The notes under the pieces: generated by a model
Seen by the model: the letters and a program-made list of their open reading frames with translations, nothing else
Database searches by the model: none
What the model was told of the DNA's origin: nothing
In this document: positions 36,450 through 46,905 of the stretch, in pieces
How the letters are laid out: each line of letters begins with the position of its first letter
Position numbering within the stretch: position 1 is the first letter of the stretch
Assembly (NCBI GenBank): GCA_033002965.1
Contig: JAURVB010006418.1
Location: forward strand, 124,001 to 188,000
Source: Piper betle
Lineage: Eukaryota > Streptophyta > Magnoliopsida > Piperales > Piperaceae
DNA length: 64,000 nt
Direction of reading: 5' to 3'
Made by a program: the position numbers and the translations under genes

Positions 36450-38301
36450 TTTTTTAGGCTAAGGTTTTGATGATTCAACTCAATAAACTCTCTAAAAGAA
36501 GATTGGTAGATCAATTGACAACCAATCACATAGTTTCACTATTTAGAGAAATTCGGTAGGGAGATCGACTACTCTTTGGTAGATTAATTGGCAATGGATC
36601 GTTGATGGAAAAAGGACAATACTTTAGCCCGGGTTCACTCAAAGTGATCCGTAATGTGATCAACACAGTAGTCAAACAGTGGAAAGTATTGTCAAAACTA
36701 GCCATTGGAGAGGATGATGGGGCAAGTTCAAAGACATAACAACCCGATCCAATAGTGTAAAATAATATGCTTAGTCATTTCTTAAAAAATGGTTAACCAT
36801 GTTGAAGATCATTAATACCATCCCCATTAACATATTGGATCTCACTCAAATGGGTATTAGATGTGGGACTAATTTTGGAGGTCTTACAATGCACTCACCT
36901 TAGGAAAATACATCTTCAAAATTCTTCCCTTTTCACCTGTGGCTAGTGGCCTAGCCCACATCCATCTTTGACCCATTGCTAGTGGCCTTGCCTATCTCTA
37001 GTCTAGCCCACAATCCAATATAGTCCTAAGTTTGCTCTAGTACCTTGAGTAACAATCCGGCCAAATTAATGCAAACTAGTGGGCATATTTATTGCTTTAA
37101 AAGTAATTAATCAAGTTAAAGATCATAAACACTATCCACATTAATATATAGGATCTTACCTCAGTAAATATTAGATGTGCAACTAACTTTGGAAGTCTTA
37201 CATAACAACCATGATTCTTGGCTTAGACCTCATTTTTGGGGGGTGTATTATGAGCATCTCTAGAAATTTATAAGCATGGTAAAGTGTGTTGTGATCGAAC
37301 TGGCTTGCAGACATCTTGTTCTTTCAATGTCATATAAAAGACAATTTGTAAAAGATCTTTAGCAATTGGTTTATTGATCTTGTGAGGTTTAGCTCAAGGT
37401 TTTGAGCTTTGTTATAATGTTCCAAGGTTTTCGAAGAGGTGTTAAGTGCCTAGGCCTCAGTGTGAAGGAAAGGTGCATGAACTACTTGCCTTCAAGGTGC
37501 AAAGATGGAGCGGTGCCTCTAAGGTGTAGCGGTAGGTTGGTTGCTTCCAAGGGGATTTGGAAGTGGATTTTTCCTTGGTTTAAGAAAAAGTTGGTGAAGG
37601 TGCAAGCTCCTTGGCTTGAGGAATAGCTTGGAGAAAGAGACACCTTGGGTCTTGGGTGAGCTTGGATAAAGAGTGGGTTTTGTTTCTTATAGTTGTATGT
37701 TTTTGATAAAAGAAAGGAATATAAAAAATTAAATGTAAAAATTAAAAACCAGTCATTATCACTGAACCTAATAAAGTAAATGTTAAATTAAGTACACATC
37801 TTAAGTAATTAAAGAAAATCTATTTAAAATGAAAGTTCAGAGTTATATAGCTGACGTGCCCCATTCCCCTCCAATCAGCCATCCTCCTCCAATTTGCCAC
37901 TGGATAAGGGCTAGGAGAGTGGACTAGAAGTTTTGAACCACTATATAAATTTTGTGTTGCTTGTATATCATATCTCTACTCCTATTTACCTATCTTCTCC
38001 ATTTTATTCAATTATGATTATCTTATTCACACAATCACTTGTCATTTTTGTTTGACAAATTTACTTTAAAGTGTTCAACTGAATAAATTCTAAATAATAT
38101 AAAATTCTTACATAGTTTGACTAGCTCACCAAACCAAGAGTCTTTATTAATTTGGACTTGTTTTGCTATTTTCTTTGTGTGCTTATTACTTGATTATTAT
38201 TTCTGCTTATTACTTATCCATCGTCGATCCACGTAGGGGTGATAAGGATAAGTGGGATTTAATTATTTTCATTTGCGAATCTTAATTAAGATTCTCCACT
38301 A
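36450..38301 (+). repeat. U LTR 'c', split by a TRIM
   Basis: It begins right after the purine tract, with a aaggttttgatgattcaactc segment matching LTRs a and b. It resumes after the TRIM at 37203 and ends near attctccacta at 38291-38301. Without the TRIM it is about 1.39 kb. The stretch at 37.3-37.7 kb is the uninterrupted counterpart of the copia target site in LTR a. Confidence 0.6.
36735..37202 (-). mobile_element. TRIM family 1, complete small LTR element (468 bp)
   Basis: LTRs at 36735-36888 and 37048-37202 (154 and 155 bp) both end GTCTTACA on the plus strand. On the minus strand a purine-rich run lies by the left LTR (cctaaggtgagtgcat) and a weak primer site by the right one (ggtactagagc). 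The host sequence at the left edge, cataacaacc, recurs after the right edge. LTR a has agacataacaac uninterrupted at 12774-12786, giving an empty site. No coding capacity. Confidence 0.75.
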
Positions 38302-38479
38302 TTGACATGTCCCCCTTCAACCAAGTGGGGAAGGACAGACACTTCTTCTTTGCCGAAGAATGATGTTGTCGGTGCATCACCTGCTCAGCAAATATCAGCC
38401 GTCTGGAGGAGGGAGAGGGATCAGTTGTCACAAGGAGGGAGAGGGGCTGCAATCGGGTGAGGCGAAGATTGGGAGCAAC
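38302..38479. other. Short unassigned segment beyond U LTR c
   Basis: It begins like the interior that follows LTR a (acatgtcccccttca), so it is probably the first bases of a further U interior, cut by the next element. The rest is GA-rich with repeated ggaggga. Confidence 0.35.
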
Positions 38480-38775
38480 TGTTACAGGAGTAATCTGTAG
38501 CCTCTAAATTTGAAGAATACACGGCGAATTTTGGAAAGAAATGAGTGGCCGGAGAGAGAGTGGCTGAAGCTTGAGGGAAGAAGATGCCGATTGGCAATTC
38601 TCCAAAAGGAAGATTCAATTAAAAAATTTGCCCAATTACAAGAGTTTTATAATATTTATATCAAACCCAACTATTAATAAGCCCATAATATGATTTAAAA
38701 CCCAACTCAACTAACTAATAAAGCCCATTTAGCTCTAACCTACTAACTCACTCCACAACAAAATATATTGAAACA
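38480..38775 (-). repeat. 3' LTR of the 38.5-42.0 kb element
   Basis: About 296 bases, roughly 80% like the segment at 41716-42020. It ends at tattgaaaca on the plus strand, before the purine-rich tract. Confidence 0.7.
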
Positions 38776-39794
38776 TTACTCCCATCTTGAAAATCTTCCT
38801 TGTCCTCAAGGAAGGAAGAAGCCAACAACATCAAATTGATCTTTCTTTTTGTATACCAACTTCAAAATTTAAATTTTGTGCCAAAAACATCTAGCCTTGC
38901 AGATGTAAGTTCCTAGCAAGTACCTTAAAAGAAGTGGCAACATAGGGAAATTGATTGAACTGCATTTTCCACAATGATAGCAGCTGAATTGAGAGAACAA
39001 ATATTCTTTTGCCAAGAACGTTATAATCAACATCACGACCAGCTGCAGCACCAAATTCGGGAGATTCACCAATAGAAGCTAACTGGCCCAAACCTATGCG
39101 TGCAACTAGCTCTTCCCAACATTACTTCAATAGATTCTTGCAACTCTATGATGTGCAGCATTGCAAAATGAAAACTTTGAGAATGTTAGCAACATTTTTT
39201 TTATGAACTCAAAGTCGAATACTGGCATCTAAGACTTCTACATCAAATGGACCCTTCTCCCCTTATCAATAACTCCTTTTGGAAGGTCCACCTTTTTCTT
39301 TGTTATATTTGATACCAAAATCCTCACGTTGACTACCTGCAGGTTTATGTCTTGTCTCTTGAAGTAAATATACATGCAACTGGTGCTTTCAATCCATTTG
39401 CACTAACTCTTTCACATTTTACACCATTTACTATTTCCATCTTGGTTAGTATCTGGATGGATTTTACAAAATTTTTGATGATCCCAATGTGTTCAAAGAA
39501 CAAAAATGCATTACCATTGCGTACAATCCAAAAATCACATTGCTATAGACTCATCACAAGAATGCATCTCCTTTCATAATCCTCTACTGCTCCCAACACT
39601 TTGCTAATAAACTTTGTCATCATCTCCTGAGTTGCATCAATCATCCAATTGAGGGAAAATTCTCCAGGGTCCCAGAGACAACCAATTATAGAGAGTTAGT
39701 CCCCCAACTTGAAAATTGATATGACATATTGGTCACTCAACTTAAAAAATCTGAGATAGATCCAATTCTAACAATATTATTGCTTATGGAAGCC

Positions 39795-40195
39795 TATTTG
39801 CTTGTTTGCAGCATTTGTTCTACCTCAACTAAAATTTTTTTGGGGTTCAACTGTAATAGAATTGACAGACCCCAACATTAAACTCTTATTTCCAACGTGT
39901 ATCTCCTTCTTTTGAACAATGGCTCTTACTCCCTTTGCTTTAACAATTCCACCAAATATATTGTCACCTTTCCTCATGGCAATGGAGCAAGCTTCTTCTG
40001 TGATTATGCTCTTGTTCACATGACTCATTCCATAAGACAATTCCATCAGAGCAACCTGTTGTTCATTTATCACATTTCCCTTTGTCAAGAGTTTAAAAAT
40101 TGTTTGAAGTGCCAAATCCATAATGTTTGCAATGGTCTCATAAGTTTTTTTCCTTAGCCCACACCTCAAGAATTTTCCAATTACAATAAGGGAAT
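39795..40195 (-). pseudogene. Captured fragment of an HMA5-like copper-transporting P1B-ATPase
   Basis: The open stretch 40202-39825 and a shifted continuation to about 39795 read as discontinuous parts of a heavy-metal ATPase. Residues 9-30 (GKFL...KKTYETIANIMDLA) fit the segment after a membrane helix leading to the actuator domain. Residues 61-85 (HVNKSIITEEACSIAMRKGD) fit the actuator loop, with the catalytic TGE changed to TEE. Residues 91-110 (KKEIHVGNKSLML) fit the nucleotide-binding domain, and a frameshifted ILVEVEQMLQT follows. The phosphorylation site, CPC metal site and most membrane helices, which should lie between, are absent. An intact protein would pump copper; this cannot. 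HMA5 is favoured over RAN1/HMA7 by the VGNKSLM motif, from memory of the family. Confidence 0.72.
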
Positions 40196-40698
40196 TGAAC
40201 ACCTAACTAGAAACATTTAGACGAGTGAACATGGTCTTGCTAAAACCAGCACAATCAAAAGTAATGATTACAAAAATTCTCATATTCTTTTGGCTTTGGA
40301 CAACTACATCCTCCTACAAAATCTTGATAACCATCAACCATTCACATGAGGAAAATCTTGATTGGAAAATTCTATCAAACATCAAAAAAACATCTCAAAA
40401 CAATTTATGCATCAACTCAAGTACTACTAAGCTATTGCTAGGAAGCAAGACTCCCATTCTTCCCGGATCCCAAGTATATATCTTGTCTTCCCAAAACATC
40501 CAATATTCACAAGCATTTGCTCAAGCATATAGCAACCATTTAAAATTAAGAACACCCTTTCACCAATAATTCTCCAATCAAACCTTTTAAAATATTTACA
40601 TCTTGGACGAGGCATGTAGAACAAATGAGAATGATGACTTGTAAATTTATGCACAAGTAAGCCACATATAAACATCCGTCAATAAATTGGAAGCCTAC
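40196..40698 (-). other. Internal sequence of the retroelement, unassigned
   Basis: A minus-strand frame at 40675-40427 (82 residues, containing CKYFKRFDWRIIGERV) resembles nothing I can name. It could be another captured piece or the remains of gag. The overlapping plus-strand frame at 40225-40569 looks like its shadow. Confidence 0.3.
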
Positions 40699-41400
40699 TG
40701 TCACGGGCCTGATTCAAGGACGAAAAAATTTTCAATCCTAACCAGTCCTGTGTGGCGTATTCTCACCCGAGAACACCAGCCTAACACCAAGTAAGCAACT
40801 TTGAACAAACTACGGAAGCCTGCATGCCAACACCAACCTGTGTTTGGCCAACCTCAACACCCCAAGGTTGCTGCTATCAAACCGTCGATCGATCACTACG
40901 TGTTTGTACTGCACCAAACATCGACACAACACTTCTAGCTACTGACATGCCTTGCCAATAGGCTGTTCCAGAATTCAAACAGCACCACACGCTACACTGC
41001 CCAATCGTCCAACCAGCAATTACGCGTCTTGGGTTCATGCTGTCTGCCCTTGCTGGTCTCAGCACCAGTTCCCGCAACTGGCTACCTTGTAAACTTCGAT
41101 CGTGACCTAGGATACAGAAGTTCCCTGTCTAAACGCCAGCCAACAAGCAAAACATAGATTACGAGAAAACACTTCTCAACCTTATATCATTAACCCGATC
41201 ATAAGGGATTTTACAAGCAACTTGAGGTTTCTCGACCTGGACTCGGCCACATGCTCGATACACCAAATACCGACTCATATGCCGACACAACTGCTATAAC
41301 TCGACGCCATGCTCGGTTGGCAGCCTCGTGTACCTCAGTTTGTAACCTGCAACTAAACACGGGTTAGCCTCGGTATGTTGTTTCCACCACTCAGATAGCC
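40699..41400. mobile_element. LTR-like insert beginning TGTCACGGGCC
   Basis: The start TGTCACGGGCC is typical of a plant LTR edge, and base composition changes here (more CG and balanced). No matching CA end with a clear target duplication of CCTAC was found. The right edge is a guess near the change back at about 41,400. Confidence 0.3.
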
Positions 41401-41429
41401 ACCGCTACCCCCTCATGGATGCGGAAAAC

Positions 41430-41715
41430 CTAGGGACAACACCCAAACCCTAGTTCCCGGCAACGCCCATGAATCATGGCTATAACACCTACCATGGCGT
41501 TGGATAGCTTTTTGAACAACATGTCGATCACCGACAAGATTTTTCGAGACAATGTAGTGGATTTTGATTGTATGACACTACCAGAGGTGTCGCCGGATCT
41601 TCCGTCGGAGAGTACGTCTGTATCGTCGCTGATCTCGGATCTTGGAAAACTTCTCCGATCGAGTCCAATCAATCTCCATCGCTCCATCGGAATCATCACC
41701 GCGCTGATACCAAAT
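41430..41715 (-). other. Leader region of the retroelement with two possible frames
   Basis: On the minus strand a frame runs from inside the LTR to 41430; its part after the primer site begins MIPMERWRLIGLDRRSF. On the plus strand 41476-41748 reads MALDSFLNNMSITDKIFRDN, serine- and leucine-rich further on. Neither matches a family I know. The plus-strand frame crosses the primer site and LTR edge, so it is not an old retroelement gene in its present form. It may be captured sequence. Confidence 0.25.
41703..41714 (-). other. Primer binding site of the 38.5-42.0 kb element
   Basis: The minus strand reads TTGGTATCAGCG, matching the tRNA-Met type TGGTATCAGAGC except near the end. It lies directly inside the 5' LTR. 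Confidence 0.7.
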
Positions 41716-42020
41716 GTTACAGGTGTAACTTGTAACCTCAAAATTTGAAGAATACATGATGAATTTGGGAAGTGACCAAAGAAAATGGCCAGAGAGAGAG
41801 TGGCAGAAGCCAGGGAAGAAGATTCTGATTGGCAACTCTCTAAAGGAAGGTTAATTAAATAATCTACCCTATAACATGAGTTCAACACTATTTATATCAA
41901 ACCCAACTACAAATAAGCCCATAATATTATTTAAAACCCAGCTCAACTAACTAATAAACCCCATTCAGCTCATACTAGCTCATTTCCCAACTATCTCCCA
42001 CACCAAAATGTATTGTAATT
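41716..42020 (-). repeat. 5' LTR of the 38.5-42.0 kb element
   Basis: About 305 bases, TGTTACAGGTG... to about ...gtattgtaatt on the plus strand. The outer end is fixed only by similarity to the 3' LTR. Confidence 0.68.
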
Positions 42021-42178
42021 GCGGCGGACGCCCAATCAGTGGCAGTGGTAGAGGTAGAAGAGGAATTAGACTTATACTCCAGGAGGGTCGGAGTATAGTG
42101 GGATATCGACAGTATTGGGCATGACAATTGGAAAGGCAGTAAAGGCCTGGATGGCAACCAAAAAATACAACTGGTAGC

Positions 42179-42327
42179 TGTTGGATTTATCTCACATTGG
42201 TCATCGGTAATGTTGGTAAGTTGTATATAGGCTAATGGGAAAACTTTATACCTTAAGTTAATTTTTGGAGTAAGAGAGGCCCGTGACACCTATTACAACT
42301 CCCTTTTGGAGGACCAAAGGGCCAACA
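42179..42327 (+). repeat. TRIM family 2, LTR 1
   Basis: Starts TGTTGGATTTATCTCACA and ends GGGCCAACA; 149 bases. A primer site (attatatcagagc) follows at 42328. Confidence 0.8.
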
Positions 42328-42379
42328 ATTATATCAGAGCTTGGTTGGGGGCCCAAAGGACTATCAGAGTTTGGTAGGT

Positions 42380-45160
42380 GGCCCAAGAAGTGGTATCAGT
42401 AATCTTAGGAGAATTGGTCTTTGCCTACGCCAATTGTGGGAGTCTCCTTCATGGGTTCCGCCTGGTGATTTATGGAGAGGTTATGATCTTGGGAGATTTG
42501 GTGTTTGCTTTGTTCTGTCTAATGAAGAGTGAGAGTGAGATTACCAGAGAGTTTGATAGGCGATAATATGTGTTCCCTCTAATGAAGAGCCTGATGATTT
42601 AAGGGGAGTTTGATTGTTTCCTTTATGGGTCCTGCCTGATGATCTTAGGAGATTTGGTGTTTGCCTTTTCCATCTAAGAAAGAGTAAGAGTGAGATTGCC
42701 AAATAGTTTGACAGGCGATGATATGTGTTCGCTTTAATGAAGAGCCTAATGATATAAGAGGAGTTTGATTGTCTCCTTCATGGGTTCCGTTTGATTGTCT
42801 CCTTCATGGGTTCCGTTTGACTGTCTCCTTCATGAGTTTCGCCTGATGATCTTGGGAGATTTGATGTTTGCTTTGTTCTGTCTAATGAAGAGTGAAAGTG
42901 AGATTGCTAGAGAGTTTGACAGGCGATGATATGTGTTCTGAGGGGAGTTTGATTGCCTCCTTCATGGGTTCCGTTTGATTGTCACCTTCATGGGTGCCAC
43001 CTGATGATCTTGGGAGATTTGGTGTCACCTTCATGGGTTAAACGTCTGTTTAATTGTCTCCATGGGTTCCGCCTGATGATCTTGGGAGATTTAGTGTTTG
43101 CCTTGTTCTATCTAATAAAGAGTGAGAGTGAGATTGCCAGAGAGTTTGACAGGCGATGATATGTGTTCTATCATATGTGTTCCCTCTAATGAAGAGTGAG
43201 AGTGAGATTGCCTGACAGGTGATGATATGCTCTCTGTCATATGTGTTCCCTCTAATGAAGAGTGAGAGTGAGATTGCCAAACACCTAATGATTTAAGAGA
43301 GTGAGAGTGAGGTTTCGCTTGATGATCTTGGGAGATTTGGTGTTTGTCTTGTTCCGTCTAGTCATATGTGTTCCCTCTAATGAAGAGTGAAAGTGAGATT
43401 GCCAGATGCCTGATGATTTAAGGGAGTGAGAGTGAGGTTTTGCCTGATGATCTTGGGAGATTTGGTGTTTGCCTTGTTCCATCTTGTAAAAATCATGATT
43501 TTTATTACAAGACTCGAACCTAAATATTATGAAATAAATATAGATGAACCTATATGGTTGGTTATCAAGTCGACCGGTCATGGTTCGACCTAAGGTCACC
43601 TAGAAAATACCTATTCATGAATGGATGATAGGGTGTGAGAATTTAATGAAGGGGTGTGAGAATTTAATGAAGGGGCTCGTTGAATCTAGGAAATACCAAT
43701 GGATGATGGGGTATGAGAATTTAATGGAGGGAATGGTTGAAGTGTATATATATGCAGGAGGAGGGAGTATTTAATCCCTCATCTCCGCCCCAGGTGACCT
43801 CCCCATTACTGTGCGAGTATTTCATCCCTCATCTTATTTGTTTCCATTAGGATTCTTGCATGCAAGGTTTGTTGAAGACGCCCTGCCAAGTTGCTAGATC
43901 TCCAGCGTCTTATGCATGGGGTTCTTGTCAATTGCTTAGTTGTTTTGTAAATGAACATGTTAATAATTAATTATCATTAGAATTGCTGAAAATTTAATAA
44001 AGCATGAAGACTAACATGAACTAATTACATCATTTAAAATTGATAGTATATTAAACATGTAAGTTGTATGTAGGTTCATGCAAAATAAAATTATACTAAT
44101 GTATAATTTTATGCCCTCATTCAGATTAGGGTTCACGGGTCACAGTCAAACGAAATCACAAGTCAGGTATGTATAATAGGTAGAACATCGTACTTTCCTT
44201 GTTGGTAGCCTAGGTCGACCTGATCCCAGATTCGACCACCATGCACCGAGTGCAACCGGGGTCAAAGAATTGACTCAGTCCGACACGAGGTCGTATTATG
44301 TGCGTAAATTGTGTAATGCATCGACATTATTTTGGAGTGCAGCGATAGCCTCCCCATAAAAAGGCTACGGCCGAGGTGTGCGAGGCACTGACACTGGAGA
44401 CAGTAGTGGTTGCCTCCCCACAAAAGGGCTACGGCTGGGGTGTGTGGATCACAGCGGATACCTCCTCCGCATTGTTTTGGAGTATAGTGGAATCACTCCA
44501 CCGCATAGTAAAATAAACATAAGGAAATAGTGGAATGTACTTGATTTGTTTTATCTATTATACTACTTAGTGTTGTAATCACTAACGCGGAATTGCCTCT
44601 GCAGGTGTGCAAATACGAAAGTAGGTGATTAACAACCAGGGCATGGAGCAAAATAAATATGAGGACTCCTTTTATTATTTATTTGAGAAATAAGTGTGGC
44701 TACTGGGAAACGGTCTAAGACTGTGGGATCTTTATATATGTTTTTGTTAAAAAAAAGTTAGACATATTTGCTTAATTGTGAGTAACACCTGGCCAGCAAG
44801 GCCCACAATGTTATGACAAATGGCCGGGTCATTACACATCTAATGAAGAGTGAGAGTGAGATTGCTAGTGAGTTTGACAAGCGATGACATGTATTCCGTC
44901 ATATGTGTTCCCTCTAATGAAGAGTGAGAGTGAGATTGCCAGATGCTGATGATTTGAGGGAGTGAGAGTGAGATTGCCAGACGCCTGATGATTTAAGGGG
45001 AGTTTGACAGGCGATGATATGTGTTCCGTCTGATGAAGAGATTTAAGGGAGTGAGAGTGGGATTGCCAGACGCCTGATGATTTAAGGGAAGTTTGACAGG
45101 CGATAATGTGTTCCATCTGATGAAGAGTGAGAGTGAGATTGCCAGATGATGATGGTGTTT
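42380..45160 (+). repeat. Degenerate tandem array in the TRIM interior
   Basis: Repeating phrases are tgatgatcttgggagatttg, gtgtttgccttgttc, taatgaagagtgagagtgag, attgccagagagtttgacag and gcgatgatatgtgttcc. They recur 4-10 times in changing order and spacing from 42.38 to 43.48 kb and again from 44.84 to 45.16 kb. The array was one block before solo LTR E inserted. Its units resemble the short interior at 45.40-45.44 kb, so it seems to be an amplified TRIM interior. Confidence 0.85.
43485..44836 (+). mobile_element. Solo LTR E (1352 bp) with perfect 5-bp target duplication
   Basis: It starts TGTAAAAATC and ends GGGTCATTACA, flanked by CATCT at 43480-43484 and 44837-44841. It matches D (51652-53331) in reverse. 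A TATA box (gtatatatat, 43744-43753) lies about 260 bases in, which supports the plus strand. It contains two copies of a ggctacggcc repeat unit that is amplified in D. No coding domain. Confidence 0.92.
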
Positions 45161-45188
45161 CGGGGTCCCTCGATGTGTGAAGGGGAGT

Positions 45189-45337
45189 TTTTGGGGTTAT
45201 CCCACATCGGTTGTGGATGATGTTGGTGAGTTGTATATAGGCTAATGGGAAAGCCTTATTCCTTATGTTAACTTTTGGATTAAGAGAGGCCCGTAACACC
45301 TATTGCAAGTCCTTTTGGGGGCCCAAAGGGCCCAACA
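45189..45337 (+). repeat. TRIM family 2, LTR 2
   Basis: 149 bases ending GGGCCCAACA; the first two bases are TT instead of TG. The purine tract gaaggggagt precedes it and gtagtatcagagc follows. Confidence 0.8.
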
Positions 45338-45438
45338 GTAGTATCAGAGCTTTTGTTAGGGGCCCAAAGGGCCCAAGAGTAGAGTGGATTGCCAGACGAT
45401 GATGGTGTTTTAGGATCGCCTGATGTGTGAAGGGGAGT

Positions 45439-45582
45439 TATTGGGTTTATCCCACATCGGTCGTAGATGATGTTGGTGAGTTGCATATAGGCTAATGGAA
45501 AAGCCTAATTCCTTAAGTTAACTTTTAGATTGGCCTGTGACACCTATAACAAATCTCTTTTGGGGACCCAAAGGGCTCAACA
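45439..45582 (+). repeat. TRIM family 2, LTR 3
   Basis: 144 bases ending GGGCTCAACA, starting TA instead of TG. The purine tract gaaggggagt precedes it and gtggtatcagagc (45583-45595), the best primer site of the three, follows. Confidence 0.8.
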
Positions 45583-45630
45583 GTGGTATCAGAGCTTTGT
45601 TGGGGGCCTAAATGGCCCAAGAGTAGCGAC

Positions 45631-46569
45631 AGAGAGGATGAGGAGGACAAGAAGAAAACCATAGGTGATATGGGTAGAACGTAGAACTTGCACAAACATA
45701 GCGGCAAGTGCCCAATTTTGCGGACATGTTTGCAAGTGTTCAATTTTTTGTGAACGCTATTTTAGGGTCCTCAAAATGTCCACAGTTTGTGCGAATAATT
45801 TGTATTTATAATACAATCACAAATGTGGACATTGATGCGATTTCGAACACCCATGCATTTGACCGTTGAGTCAACAAGCCTAATTTAATACATCCTTGAA
45901 TCTCTCACAAGAAGAAAACCCTCTCTAAATTCTCCCTAATAGAAAATTAAATTATTATCTTTCTAATAAGAATGAAAAGGCTCATTGAATACTCTAGAAA
46001 ACCCAATTAAAGTTGAATAACGGCAAATCCTAATTCGTACTTGTGTCGCATAATACCTCGGCATAACATACCTAACACCCAAGTGTCCATGGTTCTAGAA
46101 TTTCCATATGTGTGGGCACGAGCGCCCAAACCAGAGCGCCAGAGTACTCATGTGTCTTCTTCTTTCTACTACGCCTCTCTCTTGGGCATCCGTAGGTCCC
46201 TTAGGCAAATGGTTGAGGAATTGCTCGTGTGCATGACAAAAAAATAATAATTTATAATTCTCTACAAATCGACGGGGAAATAGATTTTGAGTCATATACA
46301 ATGATATGAAGCTGGGAGTTTATTATCCAAGAGAAATATTGGAAGTTTATTATGGTAAACATTAAATTGTTAATCATCTCTTCAAGGAATTTTTTTAACC
46401 ATCTCTAAAGAATGGAATATTGTTAAAATTTTCCTTTATTGTCACCCAATTGATTGGAAAACTTTTTATATAAAAATCTTCTTTTATAGTAAAAAAATAT
46501 TCATTTGTGTTTTTATTAGAAATTTTGTAGAAATAAAATATCACATGTAATTATATCTTATTGTAAAGT
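45631..46569. other. Unassigned DNA
   Basis: Mixed AT-rich sequence. A short plus-strand frame (46041-46247) and its minus-strand partner have no recognisable domain. No terminal repeats were found. Confidence 0.3.
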
Positions 46570-46905
46570 TGTAATGGTCTAACTTAATTAGTACAAACTA
46601 ATAAACTTAATCATTTTTAAAAAAATACTTAATCAAGTTATAGTTCATAAGCATATCTTCACTAATATATTAAATATCTCGATAAGTATTAGATGTAGGC
46701 CAACTCATTGGATTAACTAATTGTGAAATATTACATTCTAGCCACCTTAAAGAAATTTTGTCATCTAAATTCATTTATATAGCTCATGAGGTGTAATGAC
46801 CCAACTTAAAGTGTCAACTAATGGGCCTAAGTTATTTCTTCAAAAGTAATTAATCGAAGTTGAAGATCTATAGTCTAATCTAATTAATAATCCAGATTTA
46901 TAACA
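46570..46905 (-). mobile_element. TRIM family 1, degraded copy
   Basis: The left LTR (46570-46735, 166 bp) begins TGTAATGGTCT and ends TATTACA. A 56-base interior keeps the purine-side sequence on the minus strand. A second LTR begins TGTAATGACCC at 46792 and fades near 46,905. The primer site was not found. Confidence 0.6.

Larger units (their letters stand above)
38480..42020 (-). mobile_element. Non-autonomous LTR retroelement carrying a host-gene fragment
   Basis: Two related flanking segments, 38480-38775 and 41716-42020, start TGTTACAGG and share a gaagaatacac or gaagaatacat run, a gagagagagtgg run, and ...cccaact..aataagcccataat.... Next to the right one the minus strand reads TTTGGTATCAGCGCGG, a tRNA-Met type primer site, fixing the minus orientation. 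Next to the left one is a purine-rich aagatgggagtaa. No protease, integrase or RT motif was found between. The interior holds a copper-ATPase fragment and an LTR-like insert. Outer flanks (GCAAC, GCGGC) are a poor target duplication, so edges may be a few bases off. Confidence 0.7.
42179..45630 (+). mobile_element. TRIM family 2, tandem with expanded interior
   Basis: Three LTR copies of 149, 149 and 144 bp (42179-42327, 45189-45337, 45439-45582) each contain ...tatcycacatyggt..., gttgtatataggctaatgg and ...agttaacttttggattaagagaggcccgt..., and end CCAACA or TCAACA. Each is followed by a tRNA-Met type primer site: attatatcagagc, gtagtatcagagc and gtggtatcagagc. A purine tract, gaaggggagtt, precedes the second and third. 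The second interior is about 101 bases. The first has grown to about 2.86 kb of degenerate repeats plus solo LTR E. No coding capacity. No outer target duplication was seen; sequence after LTR 3 still looks internal. Confidence 0.75.

Noticed and set aside
40225..40569. 114-residue plus-strand frame
   Set aside because: Opposite a minus-strand retroelement interior, with no recognisable domain and low-complexity Ser/Leu/Asn content.
42328..42340. tRNA gene, because of the atcagagc motif
   Set aside because: Only 12-13 bases match a tRNA-Met 3' end complement, and they lie directly after LTRs, so they are primer sites.
42380..45160. CRISPR-like spaced repeats
   Set aside because: Repeats vary in sequence, length and order, the 'spacers' are also repeated, and the context is a plant TRIM element.
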